NCBI GenBank assembly: GCA_030530865.1
Contig: JAUMUC010000002.1
Coordinates: 124,001 to 188,000, forward strand
Length of the DNA stretch: 64,000 nt
Reading direction: 5' to 3'
Origin: Lactobacillus sp.
GTDB taxonomy: Bacteria > Bacillota > Bacilli > Lactobacillales > Lactobacillaceae
Of this stretch, positions 18,691 through 27,288 are shown in pieces; position 1 is the stretch's first letter, and each line of letters opens with the position of its first letter. Below the pieces are notes generated by a model, which was given only the letters and a program-made list of their open reading frames with translations, searched no databases and was not told the DNA's origin. The position numbers and the translations under genes were made by a program.

Positions 18691-20337
18691 CTATTCAACT
18701 GAAACTAAGAAATCGTAAACTGGTTGACCACCATCATGAATTTCAAATTCAAGGTCATCATGCTTTTCTTCAAGCTTAGCAACAACTTCCTTAGCTTGTT
18801 CTTCTGAGCTATTAGCACCAAAGATCAAAGTAACGATTTCTGAGTCTTCATCAAGCATTTCTTCAATCATCCAGCTAGTAGCATTGATTAAATCAGGATC
18901 ATCAACCTTAAGGTCACCGTCAATCATACCAATGTAGTCATCTTTGTGAACTTCAACATCGTTAATTTCAGTATCACGGTTAGCCTTGGTAATTTCACCA
19001 GAAACAACGTTAGCCAATTCTTCAGTCATAGCTGCCACATTGTCTGATAATTCTGCATCTTCATCGAAGGCAAGCATAGCTGTTAAACCTTGACTAATAG
19101 TCTTACTTGGAACGATGCCAACAGGGATATCACTAACTTCAGCAGCTTGCTTGGCAGCCATGATGATATTACCGTTGTTTGGCAAAATAATTGCCTTCTT
19201 AGCACCAGAATTCTTAATGGTTTCCAAAATATCGGCAGTTGATGGGTTCATAGTTTGACCACCAGAAATAATTCTGTTAACACCGATACTTTCGAATAAT
19301 TGACGAACACCATTACCTGAAGCAACAGCAATTACAGCGAAGTCAACAGCTTCTTGGTTAGCTTCATCATGGTCAACGATGGTTTCGTGTTGAATCCGCA
19401 TGTTGTCGATCTTGATCTTACCAAGTTCACCGAATTTTTGACCGTATGAGAAAACTAATCCTGGGTGTTCGGTGTGAACGTGAACCTTAGCGACTTCACC
19501 ATCAGAAACAGCTAATAATGAATCACCTAATTCTGATAAGTAAGCTCTAAAGTTATCAAGGTCGAAGTTTTCTTTAGAGCCGTCAAGCTTAACCATCATT
19601 TCAGTACAGTAACCATTAGCAATATCTTGTGTAGCTAATTGGCTAGCAGCTGAAGATTGGGTGTGAGCACTGCTCAACATTTGATCCATTTCGATTTCAT
19701 CAGGTTGGTAGACATCAGTGAACTTATCACCCATAAGTCCTTCTAAGAAACCTTCGTAAATGAATAAAAGACCTTGACCACCAGAGTCAACTACCCCAAC
19801 TTGCTTTAAGACAGGCAATTGTTCAGGAGTCTTCTTCAATGAAACTTTTGCTCCGTTAACAATAGCGGTCATAACTTCAGAAACATCATCTGTTTCACTA
19901 GCTGCATCATTACCGTATTCACTAGCCACGCGAGCAACAGTCAAAATAGTACCTTCAACCGGCTTCATCACAGCCTTATAAGCAGTAGCTACCCCGTTAG
20001 CAAAAGCATTTGCTAATTCTTGAGCATTAAGAGTCTTTTTACCTTCAGTAGCCTTGTAAAAACCTCTAAATAATTGAGAAGTAATAACACCTGAGTTACC
20101 ACGGGCACCCAAAAGCATACCCTTTGATAAAGCAGTAGTTAAGTCACCAATTGCTTCGCTATCGTTTTCATTAACGGCTTTAGCACCACTTTCCATGGTG
20201 AGGTTCATGTTGGTACCAGTATCACCATCAGGAACTGGAAAGACGTTTAATGAATTAACATATTCAGCATTTTTTTGCATCCGATTTGCAGCAAGTCGGA
20301 CCATGTTTCTAAATTGTTGACTATCGATTTGTTTCAA
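18691..20337 (-). CDS. fakA: Fatty acid kinase catalytic subunit FakA (YloV)
   Basis: FakA phosphorylates exogenous fatty acids carried by FakB proteins, giving acyl-phosphate for PlsX/PlsY. The 548-residue protein has an N-terminal DhaL-type ATP-binding domain with FPVPDGDTGTNM at residues 32-43 and GARGNSGVI, a middle domain, and a C-terminal DegV-like part. The start is a TTG at 20337 preceded by AAGGGG; no ATG is better placed. It follows the Asp23-family gene by 24 bases. Family identity is firm; kinase activity is inferred from characterised homologues. Confidence 0.94.
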   Translation of the reverse strand: MKQIDSQQFRNMVRLAANRMQKNAEYVNSLNVFPVPDGDTGTNMNLTMESGAKAVNENDSEAIGDLTTALSKGMLLGARGNSGVITSQLFRGFYKATEGKKTLNAQELANAFANGVATAYKAVMKPVEGTILTVARVASEYGNDAASETDDVSEVMTAIVNGAKVSLKKTPEQLPVLKQVGVVDSGGQGLLFIYEGFLEGLMGDKFTDVYQPDEIEMDQMLSSAHTQSSAASQLATQDIANGYCTEMMVKLDGSKENFDLDNFRAYLSELGDSLLAVSDGEVAKVHVHTEHPGLVFSYGQKFGELGKIKIDNMRIQHETIVDHDEANQEAVDFAVIAVASGNGVRQLFESIGVNRIISGGQTMNPSTADILETIKNSGAKKAIILPNNGNIIMAAKQAAEVSDIPVGIVPSKTISQGLTAMLAFDEDAELSDNVAAMTEELANVVSGEITKANRDTEINDVEVHKDDYIGMIDGDLKVDDPDLINATSWMIEEMLDEDSEIVTLIFGANSSEEQAKEVVAKLEEKHDDLEFEIHDGGQPVYDFLVSVE

Positions 20338-20361
20338 AATATAAACCCCTTTTGCGTGTGA

Positions 20362-20724
20362 TTATTCATCAAGTAATTTGACGCCTTGGACAATAACGTT
20401 AACCGCCTTAGTTTGAATACCTAATTGGCTCTTCAAGTTATATTTAACACTGTCTTGGACATTGCGACTTACTTCTGAGATCTTCAAGCCGTAGCCGACA
20501 ATAATATTAACATCAACGGTTACATCGTCTGCATCAGATTTTACCACAACACCTTTTTTATAATTAGCTTTATTTAAAATACCATCAAAGCCGTCTCTAA
20601 TAGCATTCTTAGAAGCCATACCTACTACACCGTAATTTGATGTCGCAGCACTACCTACTACAGTAGCAACAACGTTATTAGAAACGTCAATCAAACCATA
20701 TTTCGTTTTGATCTTAACAGCCAT
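20362..20724 (-). CDS. yloU: Asp23/Gls24 family envelope stress protein (YloU)
   Basis: A 120-residue Asp23/Gls24 (DUF322) family protein, orthologous in position to YloU, which sits next to fakA in many Firmicutes. It carries the typical GVVGMASKNAIRDG and VDVNIIVGYGLKISEVSRNV segments. The family is linked to envelope stress and fatty acid metabolism, but the biochemical role is unclear. It is the first gene of the lipid operon, with a promoter at 20762-20791. A second family member (YqhY) is at 44362-44790. Confidence 0.9.
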   Translation of the reverse strand: MAVKIKTKYGLIDVSNNVVATVVGSAATSNYGVVGMASKNAIRDGFDGILNKANYKKGVVVKSDADDVTVDVNIIVGYGLKISEVSRNVQDSVKYNLKSQLGIQTKAVNVIVQGVKLLDE

Positions 20725-20761
20725 GATATACCTCCATATGTTGCGATTTCTATATAAAAAT

Positions 20762-20791
20762 ATTTTAACATAGTCCGTAAAAGACTAACAA
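20762..20791 (-). promoter_or_regulatory. Promoter of yloU-fakA-recG-plsX-acpP
   Basis: On the minus strand TTGTTA (20786-20791) and TAAAAT (20762-20767) are 18 bases apart, with TG one base before the -10 (extended -10). It diverges from the rpmB promoter at 20826-20854. Assigned by sequence match. Confidence 0.5.
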
Positions 20792-20825
20792 ATAAATTCC
20801 AATTTCTAAAAATTCTTGTTTAGTG

Positions 20826-20854
20826 TTGAATATTCATTAAGTCCATGGTAAAGT
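20826..20854 (+). promoter_or_regulatory. Promoter of rpmB
   Basis: TTGAAT (20826-20831) and TAAAGT (20849-20854) are 17 bases apart, with an extended TG one base before the -10. An AAAGGAGG ribosome site and the rpmB ATG follow. Confidence 0.55.
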
Positions 20855-20890
20855 AATTAAGTATGTAACTCAACAAAGGAGGTTTAGCAA

Positions 20891-21076
20891 ATGGCAAAAG
20901 ATTTTCTTACAGGTAAAAAGACAACCTTTGGTAACAAGCGTTCACACGCTATGAATTCCAGTCGTCGTGCTTGGAAGCCAAACCTTCAAAAAGTGCGCAT
21001 TCTTGTTAACGGCAAGCCAAAGCGTGTTTGGGTTTCAACTAAGACATTAAAGTCTGGAAAAGTTACTCGTGTCTAA
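20891..21076 (+). CDS. rpmB: 50S ribosomal protein L28
   Basis: L28 is a small protein of the large ribosomal subunit. The 61-residue sequence is basic and contains the conserved [20 protein letters not shown] core. It lacks the zinc-binding cysteine pairs seen in some L28 forms, so it is the zinc-free type. It has its own promoter and terminator and is a monocistronic plus-strand gene between two minus-strand operons. AAAGGAGG lies 8 bases before the ATG. Confidence 0.97.
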   Translation: MAKDFLTGKKTTFGNKRSHAMNSSRRAWKPNLQKVRILVNGKPKRVWVSTKTLKSGKVTRV

Positions 21077-21118
21077 TTCAGCTAATATTAATTAGCAGAA
21101 ATTACCTAAATCTCAACT

Positions 21119-21149
21119 AAAAAGAGCAGATCTAAGATCTGCTCTTTTT
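21119..21149. terminator. Bidirectional terminator between rpmB and thiN
   Basis: A near-perfect inverted repeat (AAAGAGCAGATCT, one base, AGATCTGCTCTTT) has A-runs on one side and T-runs on the other. It can end rpmB on the plus strand and the thiN operon on the minus strand. Confidence 0.9.
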
Positions 21150-21157
21150 GTTTTTGT

Positions 21158-21784
21158 CTAATCATGTGAATAAATGACGGCGACTCTCCCCTCACTGAAA
21201 CTTAAAGAAAAGCTATCACCGACAAATTCATTGGAAGAAAATGTCATTGCTTTTTCAATATCAGTTGCTGCTAATTCATATTTACTACCAGCAAGCTCAA
21301 GCTGCTTTACTTTAGTCAGACAGGAAATCCCAAAATATTTAAAGCCTGCTTCAAGTTTAACTTGATGTTTTCCTGGCAAATAATAATGAATCAAATTATT
21401 TTTATCCAATAAACTGATTTTTTCGGCATATTCAGGGAATCGACATGGCAAGTGGAAATTAACCTGAGTATGGTCAAAACGAGCCCCAGACCAGCCAATA
21501 ATGGTCAAATAGTCTACCCCATAATCAATAAAAGCCGCCTTAATCAATTCTTCTGAATCAGTTAAATCCTTAACTGGATTATAAATTCGCACATCAGGAA
21601 CCTGATTAGTTAAATCTTTAAATTCCTGTTTGGATAAAGAATCAAAGTCACCAATCGCTAAGTCAGCAATAATTCCCTTTTCTTTCAAAAAGAGGGCACC
21701 ACGATCGGCACCCATCATCAAATCATATTTAGTTAATTGTGGCCATAAATTAACTGGACCACCTAAAACTGCTAATGCTTTCAT
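21158..21784 (-). CDS. thiN: Thiamine pyrophosphokinase
   Basis: Makes thiamine pyrophosphate from thiamine and ATP. The 208-residue protein has the family motifs MMGADRGALFL (about 23-33), AIGDFDSL (42-49), and KDLTDSEELIKAA (72-84), followed by GWSGARFDH. Its ATG overlaps the rpe stop by 4 bases. Last gene of the stp-prkC-rsgA-rpe-thiN operon, the usual order in Firmicutes. No TPP riboswitch is seen before it, so regulation is through the operon. Confidence 0.93.
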   Translation of the reverse strand: MKALAVLGGPVNLWPQLTKYDLMMGADRGALFLKEKGIIADLAIGDFDSLSKQEFKDLTNQVPDVRIYNPVKDLTDSEELIKAAFIDYGVDYLTIIGWSGARFDHTQVNFHLPCRFPEYAEKISLLDKNNLIHYYLPGKHQVKLEAGFKYFGISCLTKVKQLELAGSKYELAATDIEKAMTFSSNEFVGDSFSLSFSEGRVAVIYSHD

Positions 21785-22416
21785 GCTAGTTGTTGCTCCA
21801 ACTTTTTCACTTGCTTGGCTAATTCATCTTTAAACAAAAATGAACCAACGACCGCAATACTTGCTCCATGATCAAAACATGCTCGAATGTTATTATCCTT
21901 AACTCCCCCATCAACTTCGATTGGTAAATCAGGATATTTAGAATGAAGACTAGCAATTTTATCTAGCGTAGCTTCAATGAAAGCTTGGCCACCAAAGCCT
22001 GGTACTACTGACATCAATAAGACTTGATCCAAAGCTGGAAAATCGTCAACAACACTAATTGGCGTTGCTGGATTTAAGACTAAACCAGCTTTCTTGCCAG
22101 CATCATGACAAGCCTTTATGGCTTTTTTTACTTCACTTTCACTGCCAGCTTCGTAATGAATCAATACCAAATCAGCTCCAGCGTCAAGAAAAGCAGGCAC
22201 CATGCTCTCTAAAGCAGTACTCATTAAATGAATTTCAATTTCAAAATCAAATTGCTTAACCATATTTGCTACCAATTCAGGTCCAAAGGACAAGTTTGGC
22301 ACAAAATGACCATCCATGATGTCGACATGAATTCGTTTAATCCCAGCAGCTTTCATCTCAGATAAACTCTGACCTAAAGTTAAACTAGGAGCATTTAAAA
22401 TTGAAGGAGCAATCAT
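21781..22416 (-). CDS. rpe: Ribulose-phosphate 3-epimerase
   Basis: Interconverts ribulose-5-phosphate and xylulose-5-phosphate. The 211-residue TIM barrel has HVDIMDGHFVPNLSFGP (metal-binding His and catalytic Asp, around 31-47), a conserved VLLMSVVPGFGGQAF, and EVDGGVKDNN with the second catalytic Asp. Length is normal. It lies 3 bases after rsgA and overlaps thiN. Confidence 0.96.
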   Translation of the reverse strand: MIAPSILNAPSLTLGQSLSEMKAAGIKRIHVDIMDGHFVPNLSFGPELVANMVKQFDFEIEIHLMSTALESMVPAFLDAGADLVLIHYEAGSESEVKKAIKACHDAGKKAGLVLNPATPISVVDDFPALDQVLLMSVVPGFGGQAFIEATLDKIASLHSKYPDLPIEVDGGVKDNNIRACFDHGASIAVVGSFLFKDELAKQVKKLEQQLA

Positions 22417-22419
22417 TTC

Positions 22420-23313
22420 TTACCCTCTTTTCTTATATTCAGGTATACGACCATTTTCAATCTCACTACGCAAAGCCAAATAATTATCATAGCGACTTTG
22501 CAAAATTTGACCAGCAGCAACAGCATCTTTGACTACGCATTTTGGTTCCTTTAGATGCTGGCACCCACGGAACTTGCAGTCCCCAAATTGCTTGAATTCA
22601 AGGAAACAATTAGCAAGATCATTAATTTTCATGCTTGAAAAATCGATTGATGAAAAACCTGGAGTGTCAGCAATTAAGCCATCTCCATAATTGAACAATT
22701 CGACTTTTCTTGTCGTGTGCTTACCACGATTCAAGACTGTTGAGATTTCACCAGTCTCTTGTTGAATGTCAGCTTTTAAACTATTCAACAGTGTTGACTT
22801 ACCAGCACCAGATTGTCCAGCCAAAGTCCAGATTTCATCGGGCTTTAAATTAGCTAACATCCATTTTTCTAACTCAGTTTTATCAATAAAGACTTGATAG
22901 CCAATTCTTTGATAATAAGCTAATTCAGCTTGTACTTTGGCCAATTGTTCTTCATTTACCAAGTCAGTTTTAGAAAGGTAAAGGGTCACTTTCACCCCTT
23001 GCCAGGCAAAGTAAGTCAAAAAGCGGTCAAGTAAAGTCACTGAGAAGTCTGGTTCAACAATCGACATGACAAGTAATACATGGTCGACATTATTAACACT
23101 AGGTCGTCCGAGTGAATTTTTTCGAGGTAACACATCTAGCAAATAGCCGATTCCTTGTTCATTGACTTGAATGACGACATTATCACCAACGCTAGGCTTG
23201 GTCTTCAGCTTTCGCAAACTGCCTCTAGCACGAGTCCGAATCACCTTTTGATCAACCTTCACGTCGTAATAGCCAGCAATTAAGCCAATCACAATTCCTT
23301 TAACTTCTGCCAT
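22420..23313 (-). CDS. rsgA: Ribosome small subunit-dependent GTPase RsgA
   Basis: RsgA checks and matures the 30S subunit. The 297-residue protein shows the circularly permuted GTPase order: SKTDLV (G4-like) before the P-loop [14 protein letters not shown] and then DTPGFSS. An N-terminal OB fold and a C-terminal zinc finger with Cys/His in [16 protein letters not shown] are present. The ATG overlaps the prkC stop region by one base. Confidence 0.96.
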   Translation of the reverse strand: MAEVKGIVIGLIAGYYDVKVDQKVIRTRARGSLRKLKTKPSVGDNVVIQVNEQGIGYLLDVLPRKNSLGRPSVNNVDHVLLVMSIVEPDFSVTLLDRFLTYFAWQGVKVTLYLSKTDLVNEEQLAKVQAELAYYQRIGYQVFIDKTELEKWMLANLKPDEIWTLAGQSGAGKSTLLNSLKADIQQETGEISTVLNRGKHTTRKVELFNYGDGLIADTPGFSSIDFSSMKINDLANCFLEFKQFGDCKFRGCQHLKEPKCVVKDAVAAGQILQSRYDNYLALRSEIENGRIPEYKKRG

Positions 23314-25253
23314 TACTTAGTAACCTTTTCATCTAAAATTGTCTGACCATCTTGTTCAATGCGGATATAACCTGATCCCTTTGCCAAAGTGAATGGAATT
23401 GAGAAATCAGTATCTTTCTTAATATAAGTATCACGGTATACATCATCAATGCTGTGATTATCATCTTTGATGTAAATCTTAATGTGATTACCCTTTGATG
23501 AGTTAGTATCTTGATCATCATCATTGTCGGCTGAATCATCATAGCTGACTGAGAATTCCTTAGTAACAGTATTATCAGCATTTGATCCCTTTGAAACAAC
23601 GATAGTTAAATCGTCGCCTCGGTGAACTTTGCTGCCAGCATCCAATGATTGAGAAATAATGTCACCAGAATCTACAGATTCTGAGGTTTCGTACTTAATC
23701 TTTAAGTTCAAACCTTTTTCATTAGCATAATCTCTTGCTTCAGATAGTTTCTTACCAGTTAAATCAGCCATCTTAAATTCATTAGGATCAACTGGCTTAC
23801 CCTTAGAAATCATTAATTTAACAGCAGTCTTCTTAGGGTTAACCCGTGTACCAGCCATAATACTTTGATCAACGATGGAGTTCTTAGAAATAGTCGTTGA
23901 AACGACATAGGTCCGTTTAACGGTGAAGCCCATCGCTTCCAAAGTTTCAACAGCGTCATTCACATTTTGCCCAATCACATTCGGCATCGTCACCATTTGA
24001 GCTCTGGCAATGACGATATCGACGCTCTTGCCTCGAGCAATTTTACTACCGGCAGATGGCAATGAGCTCAACACCTTACCAGCACTATACTTAGAACTGG
24101 TCTTATAGGAAACTTCACCCATTCGAAGGCCAACGGACTTCAAGCGTGAACGAGCTTCTGCCTTAGTTTGATTAGTTAAATCAGGCACGGTCACCATTTG
24201 CTTACTATTCCATGAAGCAAAGACGAAAAGTGCCACGATTAAAAGACCAGCTAAGCCCATGAAAGCCCACCAATACTTATGCTTTTTCACACTAGTACTG
24301 AGTTGTTCAGGCTTTTTACTATTAACTACCGCTTCTTGAGCCAAATCTTCCTTCTTTAAGGCAGGAATAATCATGGTCTCTTCGTTGTTTGGTGAAGGTT
24401 CAACAAATGGTGCTTCACCAATACGCTTAGGATCCAAACTAGTATCTAAGTCACGACGCATTTCATCAATTGTGGCATAGCGATTTGCTGGATTCTTACT
24501 CATAGCCTTTAAAACAACATTTTCAAGAGCTTGAGTAATTTCAGGGTGATTCTTGCGAATTGTTGGCACCTTTTCTTGAGCATGCTTCAAAGCAACTGCC
24601 ATGGCAGATTCACCTGAAAATGGCACTTGCCCCGTCAACAATTCATAAAGGATGACACCTAATGAATAAATATCTGATTGTTTAGTAGCCATGCCACCTC
24701 TAGTTTGTTCAGGTGACATATAGTGAACAGAACCAATAATTGAATTAGTTTGTGTTACTGAGCTTTGATTTAATGCAACAGCAATCCCAAAGTCCGCGAT
24801 TTTAATCTTGCCACGATTATCCATCAAGATATTTTGTGGCTTCAAATCACGGTGGATCACTCCACGGCGGTGAGCTAATGACATCGCACTGAGGATTTGA
24901 TCCATGATTTCAATTGTTTCAGTCAAAGGAATTGGATTATGCGTCATAATGTAGGTCTTCAAATCTGGACCAGACACATATTCCATGACCATATAAGGTT
25001 GTCCATCGGTTTCAACATTAACGTCTAAAACAGAAACAATGTTGGGATGACTTAATTCACTAGTGGCTAAAGCTTCACGTTTAAAACGTTCAACAGTATG
25101 AATATCACGAGCTAAGTCCAGGCGTAACATCTTAACAGCAACTTTTTGCTTCAAAATGATGTCTTCGGCTAAATAAACATTAGCCATGCCACCTTCACCT
25201 AGGGTCTCGAGAATCCGATACCGTTCTCCAAGCAAGTAACCCTTAGTTATCAT
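23313..25253 (-). CDS. prkC: PASTA-domain Ser/Thr protein kinase PrkC/StkP
   Basis: Membrane kinase that senses cell-wall fragments and controls growth and envelope. The start is ATG 25253 ([12 protein letters not shown]), with AAGGAGG upstream inside the end of stp; a longer frame to 25307 has no ribosome site. The 646-residue protein has a kinase domain with [16 protein letters not shown] and DFG. Near residue 325 lies a single membrane segment ([18 protein letters not shown]). Three extracellular PASTA repeats and an extra Ser/Asp-rich C-terminal region follow. The 11-base overlap with the phosphatase gene suggests coupled translation of kinase and phosphatase. Confidence 0.95.
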   Translation of the reverse strand: MITKGYLLGERYRILETLGEGGMANVYLAEDIILKQKVAVKMLRLDLARDIHTVERFKREALATSELSHPNIVSVLDVNVETDGQPYMVMEYVSGPDLKTYIMTHNPIPLTETIEIMDQILSAMSLAHRRGVIHRDLKPQNILMDNRGKIKIADFGIAVALNQSSVTQTNSIIGSVHYMSPEQTRGGMATKQSDIYSLGVILYELLTGQVPFSGESAMAVALKHAQEKVPTIRKNHPEITQALENVVLKAMSKNPANRYATIDEMRRDLDTSLDPKRIGEAPFVEPSPNNEETMIIPALKKEDLAQEAVVNSKKPEQLSTSVKKHKYWWAFMGLAGLLIVALFVFASWNSKQMVTVPDLTNQTKAEARSRLKSVGLRMGEVSYKTSSKYSAGKVLSSLPSAGSKIARGKSVDIVIARAQMVTMPNVIGQNVNDAVETLEAMGFTVKRTYVVSTTISKNSIVDQSIMAGTRVNPKKTAVKLMISKGKPVDPNEFKMADLTGKKLSEARDYANEKGLNLKIKYETSESVDSGDIISQSLDAGSKVHRGDDLTIVVSKGSNADNTVTKEFSVSYDDSADNDDDQDTNSSKGNHIKIYIKDDNHSIDDVYRDTYIKKDTDFSIPFTLAKGSGYIRIEQDGQTILDEKVTK

Positions 25254-25998
25254 CAGAGCTTCCCTCCTTAACTTCGACCAAGCAAACGGTGATATTATCC
25301 CCGCCACCTAATCGGTTAGCTTCAGAGATTAACTTTTGACAACGATCACGTAAAGGTAACTCACGAGTAGCCAAAATTTGCTGAATTTGTGGCTTAGTCA
25401 AGTAATTAGACAAACCATCAGTACATAGCAAAATCACGGTACCTGGTGTCAAAGCTACTTCATCGTAACTTGGGTCAATTGTGCTAGAAACACCTAACGC
25501 TTGTGTGATGATGTTCTTTTGGGGATGATTCTTAGCTTGTTCAGGGGTAATTTCACCTGCTTTAACTAATTCATTCACCAAAGAATGGTCTTCAGTCACT
25601 TGCTTAAGCTCTTGATTAGAATAGCTATAAGCACGAGAATCTCCTAGGTGTGCGATTAAAACGGTGTTTTCTAAAACTAAAGCTAAAACCACTGTAGTTC
25701 CCATACCATTTAGGTCAGAAAAGCGATCAGCAGCATTCAGGATAGTTCCATTTTCAACACGCAATTCAACATCAAGCCATTTCTTAGCCGCACTAAGAGA
25801 GCGAAAATCTGTCGTCAAAAACTTGTGGCCCAAATGACTCACAGCCATTGTTGACGCAACATCCCCACCTTGATGTCCACCCATACCATCGCAAACGATA
25901 GCAAGAGTTGCACCTATTCTATTTTTAAATATTTTCACGAAGTCTTGGTTGCTCTTACGAATACGACCAATACTCGATGCATAAGCTGTTTCTATCAC
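25243..25998 (-). CDS. stp: PP2C-family Ser/Thr phosphatase Stp
   Basis: Removes phosphates placed by the neighbouring PASTA kinase. The protein has the PPM metal-binding motifs CDGMGGHQGGDVAS, HLGDSRAY, LLCTDGLSNYL and GGGDNITV. The start chosen is GTG 25998 (MIETAYASSIGR), with GAGG 6 bases upstream, which aligns with characterised PrpC-like starts; a TTG at 26013 is possible but has no ribosome site. Length is 251 residues. It is the first gene of the operon; a promoter is expected in 26014-26080 but none is convincing. Confidence 0.93.
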   Translation of the reverse strand: MIETAYASSIGRIRKSNQDFVKIFKNRIGATLAIVCDGMGGHQGGDVASTMAVSHLGHKFLTTDFRSLSAAKKWLDVELRVENGTILNAADRFSDLNGMGTTVVLALVLENTVLIAHLGDSRAYSYSNQELKQVTEDHSLVNELVKAGEITPEQAKNHPQKNIITQALGVSSTIDPSYDEVALTPGTVILLCTDGLSNYLTKPQIQQILATRELPLRDRCQKLISEANRLGGGDNITVCLVEVKEGSSDDN

Positions 25999-26086
25999 GT
26001 TAAACCTCGTCAATAATATAGAATCTCTTTATATCTATCTATTGTACCAACCTAGCCGTGTTTTGTATAGAATCACTAGCAAACGA

Positions 26087-26114
26087 AAAAGATCTGAAAT
26101 AATTCAGATCTTTT
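26087..26114 (-). terminator. Terminator after small cationic lipoprotein gene
   Basis: The stem AAAAGATCTGAA / TTCAGATCTTTT with a 4-base loop is followed by T-rich sequence on the minus strand. It overlaps the stop codon of the 62-residue gene. Confidence 0.85.
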
Positions 26115-26301
26115 ATCTAAAAATACTTCTACCAGGTTTTCTGATACGACGCATTTTATATTTAGTAATTTTCTTGTGTTTTTTGTGCTTACGAATTTTG
26201 TAGATGATGGAAGTTTTGCGTCCATGATTTGCTGAAACGGAAGAACTGCATCCCCCTATAAACAACAATGTTACTGCGGTAAATAATGCAATCTTTTTCA
26301 A
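26113..26301 (-). CDS. Small, highly cationic putative lipoprotein
   Basis: Not a family I recognise. The best start is TTG 26301, with GGAGG at 26308-26312 (6-base spacing). This gives a 62-residue protein beginning MKKIALFTAVTLLFIGGCSS, a signal peptide with an acceptable lipobox ending in Cys19. The in-frame ATG at 26334 has no ribosome site and would add a non-signal N-terminus. After the Cys the sequence becomes strongly basic, with KHKKHKKITKYKMRRIRK, and no acidic residue follows the signal region. An extended -10 at 26339-26347 suggests its own promoter. It lies just after a SLAP-like surface protein gene. Possible roles include binding to teichoic acid or DNA; this is speculation. 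Confidence 0.6.
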   Translation of the reverse strand: MKKIALFTAVTLLFIGGCSSSVSANHGRKTSIIYKIRKHKKHKKITKYKMRRIRKPGRSIFR

Positions 26302-26338
26302 TCTCGGCCTCCAAAAATCGTAATATACATTCATATCT

Positions 26339-26347
26339 AATATACCA
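26339..26347 (-). promoter_or_regulatory. Extended -10 promoter for the cationic lipoprotein gene
   Basis: The minus strand reads TGG TATATT, an extended -10, about 38 bases before the TTG start. No good -35 is seen. It lies in the 54-base gap after the SLAP protein gene. Confidence 0.35.
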
Positions 26348-26355
26348 CTTTTGGC

Positions 26356-27189
26356 CTAATTATTGCGACTTTCATCTAAGTAAATTGGGTATACTTTATC
26401 AAAATGTTCAGAATGAATTGATTGTACATCTACGTGAATAGCATGCTTTTTACCTTGAACAGTTTCTGCAATACCAACACCAGTGATTAATTGATAGTTA
26501 TCGCTATTAAAGTCTAGGAACTTATTATCTAAAATTGTTTTACCTAATTCTGCTGGTGTCAACTTCTTAGTTAATTTGATAGTAGCTTGTGAATCATCTG
26601 CATCATAAGAATTGTACATCTTTTCAATGTTGTATTCAGTCACATGACTAGATACAATGCTTGGATTTAATAAATCAGGGGTCTTTTCTAAACCTAAAGT
26701 AGCAGCATATTCAGCTTGCTTTTGAGCAGCTTCCATCAAACCTTTATCTGTTAAACGAGGACTACCATATCCATCCCAGCTACTTGCTAAGTAATTGATA
26801 ATGTAATTTCTTGTTTGTTGAATTTCATAATCTGAGTAGTACAAAGTACCTGATGGAGTACTATCTTCTACACTCTTAACAGTTGAAGTACTCTTGATTG
26901 GACCCTTGGCTTTCTTTGTAGCCTTAACTGCTTTTTTAAAGCTACTTAATTTCACATAGGTCTTAGTTCCGGCAATACGGTAAAGTACACCACGTTTTTT
27001 AATTTTCTTCTTGCCAGCTAAAGAAACCTTCTTACCCTTTTTGAGAGTTTTAACTTTCTTACCCTTGGCATTATAAACAACAACCTTATTCTTTGCTACG
27101 TAACTAGCAGCATTAACTTGACCTGCACTTAAAAGTGACAATGAAGCAAGAACTAATGCTGTAGCTTTAGCAACACTAACTTTTTTCAT
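26356..27189 (-). CDS. Secreted protein with SLAP-like domain and CAP-like C-terminal region
   Basis: A 277-residue exported protein. A signal peptide with an AxA-type end (GQVNAASY) is followed by residues 29-87 rich in Lys and aromatic/hydrophobic residues (KVVVYNAKGKKVKTLKKG, RIAGTKTYVKL). This resembles the lactobacillar S-layer attachment (SLAP) domain that binds cell-wall polymers non-covalently. The C-terminal region (about 120-270) has a pattern reminiscent of CAP/SCP-like extracellular domains (AAQKQAEYAATLGL, GVGIAETVQGKKHAIHVDVQ), but the match is weak. It has its own promoter at 27224-27251. A surface location is likely; the function is unknown. Confidence 0.7.
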   Translation of the reverse strand: MKKVSVAKATALVLASLSLLSAGQVNAASYVAKNKVVVYNAKGKKVKTLKKGKKVSLAGKKKIKKRGVLYRIAGTKTYVKLSSFKKAVKATKKAKGPIKSTSTVKSVEDSTPSGTLYYSDYEIQQTRNYIINYLASSWDGYGSPRLTDKGLMEAAQKQAEYAATLGLEKTPDLLNPSIVSSHVTEYNIEKMYNSYDADDSQATIKLTKKLTPAELGKTILDNKFLDFNSDNYQLITGVGIAETVQGKKHAIHVDVQSIHSEHFDKVYPIYLDESRNN

Positions 27190-27223
27190 ATATATTCATC
27201 TTCCTCACAAAATAACTTTAAAA

Positions 27224-27251
27224 ATTATAACAAACTATTTCGTATATTCAA
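27224..27251 (-). promoter_or_regulatory. Promoter of the SLAP-like protein gene
   Basis: On the minus strand TTGAAT (27246-27251) and TATAAT (27224-27229) are 16 bases apart. The 5' untranslated region is about 28 bases. Confidence 0.6.
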
Positions 27252-27268
27252 GTTATTGCACAAAATAA

Positions 27269-27288
27269 AAAGCACCATTTGGTGCTTT
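27269..27288 (-). terminator. Terminator after ABC permease pseudogene
   Basis: The stem AAAGCACCA / TGGTGCTTT with a 2-base loop is followed by TTATTTTG on the minus strand. It is one of four terminators in this region with the same AAAAGCACC/GGTGCTTTT core. Confidence 0.85.

Noticed and set aside
21085-21784. TPP riboswitch for thiN
   Set aside because: No THI-box sequence is seen near thiN, which lies at the end of an operon.
26034-26086. Promoter of stp-prkC
   Set aside because: A/T-rich hexamers are present, but no pair has both a good match and good spacing.
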